Source: Antitrichia curtipendula (Eukaryota > Streptophyta > Bryopsida > Hypnales > Leucodontaceae). Taken from it: 64,000 nt of DNA. This document shows positions 55,958 through 64,000 of the stretch, piece by piece. Each line of letters opens with the position of its first letter. The first letter of the stretch is position 1. A program made the position numbers and the translations under genes. The notes under the pieces are model-generated. The model made no database searches and was not told the DNA's origin. It saw only the letters and a list, made by a program, of their open reading frames with translations. The stretch lies in contig OX579642.1 in NCBI GenBank assembly GCA_951230915.1, forward strand, positions 5,766,001 through 5,830,000. The letters are read 5' to 3'.

Positions 55958-57756
55958 CGGTGGAGAAGGAGCGTATATAGCAAGAACATGCGCACTGTCC
56001 ATTTCCTACTACAGTACTGTGGAGTGTGCGCACTGTTCTTCTCCTGCGCTACAATATCGCGAACTTAGTTCCTTCGCTGTCCCTCTCGCCTAGAGCACTG
56101 TCGCAGCAGGTACTCAAAGAAGGGCTAATTTTTTGCATCATGCAGCCCCATCGAAGCTTGTTTCCTTCTGCTTGCAGTTCATCATTGTCACAGAACTGGT
56201 TACCTCAACCGCCAAGCCGTTTTTTAGCGTGTCCAGGACTTGAGATGGGTGGTACTTATGTTTTTAGCTTGAACTCCGTTTCGCACATGCACTGAAATGC
56301 AAACTCCGTGTCTTCCAATTCTTGAATCACTTGAAGCAAAGTCCCAACACTATTCTCCTTGCTTGTTCTATTGCGCTTTATTTGTGGTGCACACGGTCTG
56401 AATTGGTAGCTTGTCCACTTCTGTGCTCCTTTTATTTCAGTCTCTGTCCACCATTTCATTCTGTCTGCATTCATTACATTTCTAATCCAAGATCATTGCT
56501 GACCTTCAAGACACTTGTGGTAAAACACAAGCTAGCTCATGCCACCTCCTACTCACAAAGTGACTGACCCATATGATGGATTGACGTTGCTGCAAACGCT
56601 GAGATAATCAAAACGCACGGTTAGAGGTCGCCCTTCCACTTTTTCCACACGGTGACAAGCTCATCATTACAGGGTTAAAAGAGTCATAATAAGGTCCCTC
56701 TATTTTATGTGAACCGTTAATTTTAGATTGCTTATTGTGGCAGTGGCCATACATGCACATTGTATGGTTGAGATGCTTGCCATTCATGTCACGCTTGTGT
56801 GTAAAAGGTCAGTTCATACTAGGAGTTACGATTAAAATGGAAAAAAACATGTAAGATGCTATGGTTTTGGTAAACTAACTCGTTTCACACTTGCCGAAGT
56901 AATGAAGCAACTTTTTCAAAGCCAAGTGTACACATACTGCTGCTTTTTTCATATACATGTTGTTTCCATTGTTTTGTATTGCTGGTAAGTAGGTGCCAAC
57001 ACAAAAGACCGCAACTAACTTCGTGAAATCTATGAGTCATCCTGATTATGCAATTATGTAACTGTGGCAATGTATGTTGTTTCTTGCGCAAATCACGCAT
57101 TATTTTGGGGAGCAAAGACCGGTGTTACGAGTTGTGGCACATAGGTTTGGGTGCAAAGACCACTCTCTTGTGGGAATAGGATGGAAGTAAAACTTAAGTA
57201 CAACCGCTCCAAACCTTGCTTCTACTTAGCACTTGATGCAAACTGACCTTTACTCTACTTGTAGGAACCAATTTCTTAGATCTTTTACGCAGCATCTGCT
57301 TGCAAAGCATGCTTGGCTGAGGCGCACAAGGATCACTCCAATTGAAATTTTTTCCAAGCTTATTGATACAATGTTGCACACATTTTGGGTATTCTTTTGG
57401 TAAATGCTTAGGTAAATGCAGGGATTTTTCAAGTGAAAATTTGCTAGAAAGCAAAACATGGTAAGTTTTAGGTTGAGCCACCTAAAATGAAATCCTCTTT
57501 ATCAATTTTCTTGCTATTTATTTTGTCTATATATTTTTGTTTAATTTCCCTTCTATCTACTATCAATAAACTAATATTGTTGTTTATCTAGGACAGGGCC
57601 TCACGGTCACACCGTTCTTGTTTAAAATGGCAGTACAAAACGTATTTTCACACTTGGCAGTATGAAGTAATTTATTGTAGGGTTAGAAAAGTGCGGCTCC
57701 TGCTAAGTTTTGTTCCGAGTTCCCCACCCCAGCTGACTCTTCTGTTGCTTTGTGTT
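55958..57756. other. No gene recognised
   Basis: Mixed composition, not AT-rich to the same degree as elsewhere. Frames of 60-95 codons (for example 56026-56295 plus and 57194-57481 minus) show no motif. It could contain short exons of an unknown gene. Confidence 0.4.
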
Positions 57757-58203
57757 AGAGAAAATTTCAGGCCTCCGGAGGGCTGCCTTGTAGCCCTCTG
57801 AGGTACCCTGAAATTTGCTTTTATTTTGCAAAAAAACTCGTTTTTCCCCTATTTCCGCCCTGCTAAAACTGCAGCGGCGCAGGAATTGAAAATTCCGAAT
57901 AAAAAATTATTAAAAAAAAATTAAAAAACAAAATAAACATTACAAAAAATTTCAGCCCTCGATAATGCTGTTTAGAAAGCTTTTTCGGCACCCCCTGCGG
58001 TGCAGTTACAGAAAAATAAAAAAATATTTTTTTAATTTAAAAAAATAAAAAAAATATTAAAAAATTCTCTAGTCTGATGTGGCACTAGTGCCACGTCAGA
58101 TTACCCCCCAAAAAAAATTTAAAAAAAAAATCTATTTTTTTCCCTAATTGTACCACAGCCCTACAGAACTCGCGGCCTTTCCAAGGGCTGAAATTTTTTG
58201 TAA
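57757..58203 (+). mobile_element. GGGCTGAAA-family element, about 450 bp
   Basis: Starts AAATTTCAGGCCTCCGGAGG and ends CCAAGGGCTGAAATTTTTTG. Contains a GC palindrome (CTCCGGAGGGCTGCC.TGTAGCCCTCTGAGG), long A/T-only tracts (57897-58060) and TCTGATGTGGCAC/GTGCCACGTCAGA (58072-58103). Right end shared with about 48185-48224. Confidence 0.55.
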
Positions 58204-58291
58204 TGACAAAACAAAAAATTCTGCCGAAATTAACAGTGAGCAGTCAATTTCGGCGAGCAGTCAGAGACTCTAACTACTCACCTAGAGCATT

Positions 58292-58341
58292 TTGGAAGTT
58301 GACAAGCCATGAAAACAATAGCATGGCATGTCAACTTCCAA
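58292..58341 (+). other. Short near-perfect hairpin (50 nt)
   Basis: TTGGAAGTTGACAAGCCATG pairs with CATGGCATGTCAACTTCCAA except for one A-A mismatch, leaving a ten-base loop. A possible small-RNA precursor or a very small foldback; no flanking duplication seen. Confidence 0.6.
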
Positions 58342-59208
58342 CAACCCTGAAATGGGTTGAGATTTTTTGTAATGGAGGTGGTCATCTTTGCTTCAGCCTT
58401 TTGAAGGACCACACTATCTTGTGCCCCCGCTCGTGGTTGCTTCTCCTTTTGACTGAGCTTGCCTGCCACAGTACTCGTGATAACGAGGCTTATTGGCTTT
58501 GGGCAGCATTGCCTTATTAGGGAGGGGCTACAGCACTTGGCCACTTTGTCGCCGTTGTTTTCCACGGCATGCTTCTCTCATGATCGGATTCCATGTTTCC
58601 GAGATCTGCTCCCTAGCCGTCGCTTCCTTTTCCCCCTGAGAGACGTGCCGTGTTGTGCCCTGCCTCGTTCTGATTGTGTCACGGCACTCTTGCTTTTTGT
58701 TGCTTCACCATGTTTCGAGTCCGTTCTCTCGGATTCTCTATGCGTTGTAGCAACTCGGGTGTCTCTAGTCCTGCTTGTCTCTCCTCTTTCATTTTACTTG
58801 AAGCATGCACCTGAGTAATTGCCTTGTCAAAGTGCGGCTTCTATCGGTTGTCCGCGTTTTGATTCTCGTCAAACTGTGCGTGAGCATTCCGGATTTGTTC
58901 TTTGTGTTTCTTTCATCATCGTGATGTTATGAGGTGCACATGGCGTTGGGGGCTTCTGTTTGAAGGCCACCTGGAAGGCTGAAGCTGCGTTCCAAACTTG
59001 ATGGAAGGCTTGAATTGCTCGCCATCTATACTGCCCCCAATTTAGATAGTTGCACGCAGCAATTGGGCCATTGGAATCCGTTTGCCAGCTGTGAGCTCCC
59101 AATTTGTCACTTGAAACTCGTAGAATTATTTTTTTGAAAATTTGCAATTTAAAGTTGATAAAAGTATACAAAAAGCCATAAAAAGAGTATAGAACCAAAA
59201 TAGGGTTG
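58342..59208. other. No gene recognised
   Basis: GC-richer than its surroundings, with frames on both strands (58459-58818 plus and 58869-59198 minus) but no recognisable domain. Confidence 0.4.
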
Positions 59209-60388
59209 TGTCATACCCATTATAGTATTTGGTCTAGATTTGTATTTAGACTTATAATCCCCCCAAACTTGGCCTAAAAATAGAATAGAAATAACAAAAC
59301 GGTTAGATTTGGAGGATTTGAGTCACATAGCCCCAAAAGGGCTAAATCCCATCATGAATGTGGCAATTCATGGCTAAGTCGGTCCGAGGGATCCATAGCG
59401 AGGCCACTAGGTTGGGTCCTAGAATAAGATTTAGAATTCCCCAATCAGATCGACGAATTTCCAAAACCCCGATTGTTAGCATGTAGGAGCCACTAACTCA
59501 AGACCAGGCCCGTGGAGGAATCTACAGCCCAAGGATGGTGTTCTAGGATAAATCCCATGCTGGGAGTCCAACAACAAAATCGATTCGCCAAGATTCTTCT
59601 ACCTACAGAAGATTCCCGCACGGTCGGTCCATCGCTAATTCGAGGAGATAGCCAGTTTTTATCTCCACTGACCAATCGTGCCAGGTATGGAAACGCACCA
59701 ACACGTCTTTCATGTGACTCCCTGAGAGGTCACGTGAAAATTCCCGGCATTTTACGACTTGCAGAAGAACCTTTTCTGGGTGGTCAACCCTTTTAACCTC
59801 CAACGGGAATTTCATGAAAATTACCCAGGTTACAATAAAACCTCACTAAAAATTAGACTAGCTTGTTTTATGTTAATAATGCACTGCGTGAAGTTTCACA
59901 ACATTCCGATAGCGGCAAGTACCCAAACTGGCGAGATTCCTCGGGAATTAACCACGTGGCAGGGTCCCCGCCACGTTGACCGGCATTCCAGGACCGTACG
60001 ATGGCGAAACAAAGTCAACCAAGAGTCCTTTCCGACTCTCTCACACCTACCGGAAATCCTAGGCTGTTTACATTTCTCAAAATAGAAGACCCCCAAGATC
60101 TAGGATTTTATCACGATTTGGTTTTTAAATTAAATTAGCCTACGATGGTTTTTTTGCCTCGGTCCGGGGGTAAAGGGGATTTTAGACTAAACACGGCGAT
60201 CTGGAGTCAACGGCGCAATCCGTTTGACAATTGGAGTTAATCTCCAAAAGTTAGGATGTTGGTCCAGCATAGATGGTAGAAGTAGATTTTTAGGGATTAG
60301 GATGTAAATCTTTGAGGATGAGGATGAAAATCCAAGTTGATAAGGTTACCTTAGAACTTTAGAGGGAGGGGTGGGCCTTTGGAAACCT

Positions 60389-60395
60389 ATTTAAG
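60389..60395 (+). promoter_or_regulatory. TATA-like box of the second LTR
   Basis: TATTTAA in CCTATTTAAGGTCCCC, followed by a CT-rich stretch, at the place equivalent to the TATA box at 3541. Confidence 0.4.
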
Positions 60396-60860
60396 GTCCC
60401 CATTTTTCTCTCTAGAACACCCCCAATTCTTGTTTTGGGTCCATGGGTTCAAGTTATTTTGGATATTTTGGCGTTTGAAGCCAAAAACCTCTACGGTGTT
60501 TTCGGAGCACTTTTGGCTCCATTGTTGTAAGTATTTCAAGCTTTGAAGGTCCTTGGGGGTCCTTCTATCTTGCCTTGTTACTCTTTGTGTACTCCTGTTG
60601 TAAGTTGAGCGGGCGTTCTACACTTTGTGTGTCCTTTTCGTGCCCTTGTAAGCTAGTTTTTGGTGGTTTAGGAGTCTTTGTGGATCTTGCACTAACTCTA
60701 GAGCAACCCCCCACCGTACCTTGGCGATGCAGCTTTGGGGGGCCTTTAGCGTATGAGCTTTGTGTTGCCATGTGATCTTAACTCGTGTGTTCTCTCCATG
60801 TATTTTTTCTGACATCCCTCTTCTAACCTTTTCTTTGCTAAATGGGACCCCCTCCGGGAT

Positions 60861-61090
60861 GGCGAAGCTTTGATTCTATGTGCATTTTTCTTTAAAAGTT
60901 TTGTCTTTTTCCTCTTCTAAAGTTTCTCTCATTGTGTGGACCCCCCTAGAAAACGGCGAAGCTTTGAACTTGTGACAAGGTTGAAGTCCTAAAGTATGTA
61001 TTAAAAGTTTAGGCGGCGGAGCTTTGAACCCCCGGAGTGCTCTCAAGTCCTAAAGTTGGTGTTAAACCCAACTTAGCGGCGAAGCTTTGA
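60861..61090 (+). repeat. GGCGAAGCTTTGA array (4 copies) in the second LTR
   Basis: Copies at 60861, 60955, 61015 (GGCGGAGCTTTGA) and 61078, spaced 94, 60 and 63 bases. Upstream GACCCCC-like tracts precede the first two. Confidence 0.85.
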
Positions 61091-61423
61091 CCTTCCCAGG
61101 AATTCCATTCCAAAGTCTAGTTTCCAAGACCTTTGTGGAAACGTCCAAAGTTTAGCTTCCAAGATATGTAAGGTTCCTTTGTATGTAGTGAGTTTAATTA
61201 TTCCCAAGATTAATGAAGTTTAGTTGTGCCCAAATTTTTTATTTAGTATAGTTGTTCCCAAAGTTATTTAGTAGTTGTTGTTCAAAGTTTTATTTCCCTC
61301 TAGATTTTAGCAAAAATCCAGTCTTTTATTAGCTCCTAGCCAAAATACAGCCTTTTAGCTTAGAAAAACTCCAGTTGGGACCAGTTCAGATCAACAACCA
61401 ATTAAAAGAAAAATCAATTCCTG

Positions 61424-61514
61424 ACCCCCCCAGCCAGCCAGGATCGACGATACACCAGTTGATCCTCCAGCCAGCCAGCCAAGAGGCCAGGCCTGGATCG
61501 GTGGTACACCAGCT
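61424..61514 (+). repeat. CCAGCCAG minisatellite
   Basis: CCAGCCAGGATCGACGATAC and a second, longer unit with GCCTGGATCGGTGGTACACCAG form an imperfect direct repeat, in the same relative position as the 21-bp minisatellite of the first LTR. Confidence 0.65.
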
Positions 61515-62439
61515 GAGCTCGGGCTCCTCTCGTTTGGATTCTTTTTTTTGGTTTTTTTGATCTCCTTAAACCAAACCAAACCCAAAACGAGACAAAAGAT
61601 GTGTCTAATCTATTGCTAAGTTGGAGTTGGAGTAGGAATAGGGTCTAAAAAACAAAAGGAAGGAGGGAGAAAAGAGCAGAACACTACCGTATCTGCACAG
61701 AAGGAAGTCTCACTCTCACCAACAAAAAATCCACTCCACACACAATGGAGGAGGATTAGAGGAAAATATGATGAAATAGGAGAAGAAGTGAGAGAGACGA
61801 TAAATAGTAACCTAGGCTTAGGCTAAGTAGGCTTAGGAAGGAAATCTTGAGAATTTGTGGTGACCGTTGAGAGAAAGATTAGGATGACACAAAGACAAAA
61901 TTGTGTAAGAGGATAGAAGGGACATTAAAACCTCCTTGGAGTTTGAGTCTATAGTTGTAAGACATCCATAAAAGCTTAGGTAAAATAGTACTAGTGTAGA
62001 AGAAGAAAAGAAGAAAGAAAAGGAAAGAGGAGGGGATAGAGGGAAGTTAGATTGCAAGGGTGTAACATTTTCTCAAATTAAACGATGAGTTTGAAAAAAG
62101 TAAAACAAAACAAAAGATTATCATGAAGCATGAGGATGTATACGTGGACGTGGACAAAGTGATTTTCGAAACCGCCAGTGAAGAAATAAGTTTTTGAATT
62201 AAACTTTGGTGCTCCCTAATTAGTGTTGTTTCCTTAATCAGCCCTTTAGGCGCAATTAGAAAGCCGTGATTAGTGCAAAGTAAGAATTTAGATTCAAAAA
62301 TTTCTAAATTAGGAATAGAGGTTTCCGAAAATATATTACACTTAGGATTTGGCTTCAAATCGACCGTGTTAGGATAAGTTAAGTAGGAGGAGGAAACCGG
62401 GGGAATTGAATTAAAATTTTATCCAGAAGGAACCATGGA

Positions 62440-62945
62440 CAGAAATTAGGGATTTAGATTAGAAAGAGAATCTAGGATTTAAACTAGGAATTAGTTAGCA
62501 ATTAAAAATTAGAGTCAAATTAAAGTTTTAATGGTAAAAATTAAACCCCAAGTTAAAAATCTAGAGTTAAATTTGGAAAGTAAACCGGTTAGAGTTAATT
62601 TGGAAGTGTAATCTAGGAGTCAAATTCTCAAGTCAAATCTTAGAGTTAGGTTAGAAAGTAAAGACTTAGAGTTAAAAGTCAAAAGTTAGAATTAAATTTA
62701 GAGGTTAAATTTTAGAGTCAATTGAGAAGCAAAAAGTTAGAGTAAAATCAATGCTCAAAGTAGAAGTAAAAATCAGAAGTAGAAGTTAAATTGTAGAGTT
62801 AATTCTAGAAGTAAAAACCTAGGGTTAAAGGTCAAAAACATAGAGTCAAATTTGAAAGTTAAAATTTAGAGTTAATACTAATTAGTAAAAATCTAGAGTT
62901 ACATTTAGAGGTTGGAAATTAGAGTAAAAGTTGAGCTTTAGGATT
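62440..62945 (+). repeat. Degenerate AGAGTTAAA repeats, purine-rich
   Basis: More than twenty variants of TTAGAGTTAAATTT / AGAAGTAAAAA at irregular spacing of about 20-25 bases. No gene. Confidence 0.75.
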
Positions 62946-63459
62946 AGTCTTTAGACGTAGAACTTCCAGGTGGAATGTCAAAACACAAAGATAGTCTTAG
63001 GGGTTCATGGAAGAAATATAAGGGTTCCCCTTTCATGTAGTTAGGGACGTTAGAAATGATGCCAACTACCCAATCAACCCTAAACATAGGATAGATAATT
63101 AGGGAGTTAGAATCACTATCACCCCTGATCATTGCAGTTAGCCTGTGAGTTATCACATGCATTTCTAGTTATTTTTGCTGCCTATCCACGGCTCTTAGGA
63201 AACGTTAGCAAAAAAGATCCATTGCTTAGAAGGCTTAGTGGATTGCGCTCACAACACCCCCATATATTAAAAAGGTGGATAAAAACATAGAACTTGATTG
63301 GTGTTCGCTTTATTACCAAGGGTGGGTAATCTAACGCCCACACCAACTCATCTGCTGCCAGCCCGGAGTCCAATCTTGGTGATCCTGTGATTGACGACAA
63401 TAATGTTGCTCGCAGTCTTCATCGTCGCACTCGTTAGTTTTCGACACGCCTGCTTGTTT

Positions 63460-63735
63460 TCTTTTGTGAGTGCGGTGAGTTGTGAGTGTAGCAAACTTTT
63501 GAGGATCCAATGTTGAGTTGCGGATATGTGAATTCTAGTTCTGAGTTGCCACAATACTATTGGGAGTTGTGATCATAATTTAACTTTGAGTGCTATGCCA
63601 TTAGGAGTTCGGATTTGCGAGTCTGTGAGTTGTGATTTGCGGTTTCAAATTGTGAGTTGCGATTCCCACTTCAGAGTTGTGAGTGGTGAGTTGCGGTTTC
63701 AGAGTTGTGAGTTGCGATTGTGGAGTTGCAATTTT
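63460..63735 (+). repeat. GAGTTGYG-type minisatellite
   Basis: About fifteen copies of (T)GAGTTGTGA / GAGTTGCGATT / GAGTTGCGGTT at 10-22-base spacing. The remainder of the window (63736-64000) has no recognised feature. Confidence 0.75.
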
Positions 63736-64000
63736 GATGACCTAATCCTGCTCGTCCTGGCTCCTCTTCCTCTTCACTGCGCCCATTTGCAAGTTTCCGC
63801 TCCTGTGTGATTCGTCCATTGGCGCTGGCGCTGAAGATTGCAGACCTGCGTAAGGGAGTTTGAAGGTTGTACATCTGCATCGAGGATTTTCGTTGTAGGT
63901 ATGTGGGCCGAAATTGAGGATTTTCATTGTTGGTTTGTACTCTGAAATCAAGGGTTTGTTTAGGGTTTAGAGAGGTTAGGTACATTTAAGTCTTTGAGCT

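Larger units (their letters stand above)
59209..63342 (+). mobile_element. Second LTR-like element (about 4.1 kb, ends approximate)
   Basis: Starts TGTCATACCC, a frequent Ty3/gypsy LTR start, and can be read to ACGCCCACA at 63342. Its layout mirrors the first LTR: a U3 with CCTCACTAAAAATTAGA (compare ATCTCACTAAAAATTAGA at 2716), a TATA-like TATTTAA at 60389, GGCGAAGCTTTGA repeats, a minisatellite (61424-61514), AT/purine-rich sequence, and TCCATTGCTTAGAAGGC about 105 bp from the end (compare TCCATTGCTTGGAAGGC the same distance from 7120). No coding region. The flanks GGTTG and CCAAC do not match, so the ends or a duplication are not proved. Probably a related solo LTR or a fragment. Confidence 0.6.

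Noticed and set aside
59204..63347. Target-site duplication for the second LTR
   Set aside because: Flanks GGTTG and CCAAC are not direct repeats, so the ends remain unproved.
1..64000. CRISPR arrays, bacterial operons, rRNA genes, phage
   Set aside because: None seen; splice sites, MITEs and gene content are eukaryotic, and repeated units lack spacer structure.

Overview
This window looks like a repeat-rich, AT-rich stretch of a land-plant nuclear genome. The evidence is one intact gene of plant type (NADPH-cytochrome P450 reductase, 30248-32284, about 2 kb with no introns), an orphan terminal exon of 40S ribosomal protein S5 (13057-13111, minus strand), a plant-style TATA promoter with AGGGTTT boxes, and many plant-type MITEs. 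An uninterrupted reductase gene and a piggyBac-type transposase relic are both unusual for flowering plants, so a seed-free lineage (fern, lycophyte or bryophyte) is possible. I cannot fix the species.

Left part (1-15.4 kb). The window opens with the decayed end of a hAT transposase. A roughly 1.58-kb segment carrying a promoter and one exon then occurs twice in inverted orientation: copy A at 1178-1968 plus 7121-7912 (plus strand) and copy B at 13770-15348 (minus strand). Copy A is split by a 5.15-kb non-coding element (1969-7120) bounded by a CACCT duplication, best read as a solo LTR. Between the two copies lie two adjacent MITEs, a gene-like region encoding an RGG-rich plus ADP-ribosyltransferase-fold (DUF3990-like) protein broken by a 305-bp hAT MITE with an exact 8-bp target duplication, and the RPS5 exon.

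Middle (15.4-29.2 kb) is a field of non-autonomous elements: foldbacks, hAT-type MITEs with 8-bp duplications, elements with TA duplications, CACTA-ended elements, and a roughly 0.93-kb family ending in TTAACCCCTAAAG (copies at 25.3, 28.2 and 43.4 kb). The P450 reductase gene at 30.2-32.3 kb is a GC-rich island in this field.

Right part (32.3-64 kb) is again mostly mobile-element debris: CACTA-type MITEs at 37.8 and 54.56 kb, a Tc1/mariner transposase relic (51.3-51.9 kb, minus), a piggyBac transposase relic (53.46-55.31 kb) split by the 54.56-kb MITE, and a second large LTR-like element (about 59.2-63.3 kb). That second element shares with the first a reiterated 13-mer, GGCGAAGCTTTGA, downstream of a TATA box. 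The window ends in GAGTTGYG-type short repeats. Apart from the reductase, I see no intact protein gene. The best candidates for something undescribed are the ART-fold gene, the LTR-borne 13-mer arrays and the TTAACCCC element family.
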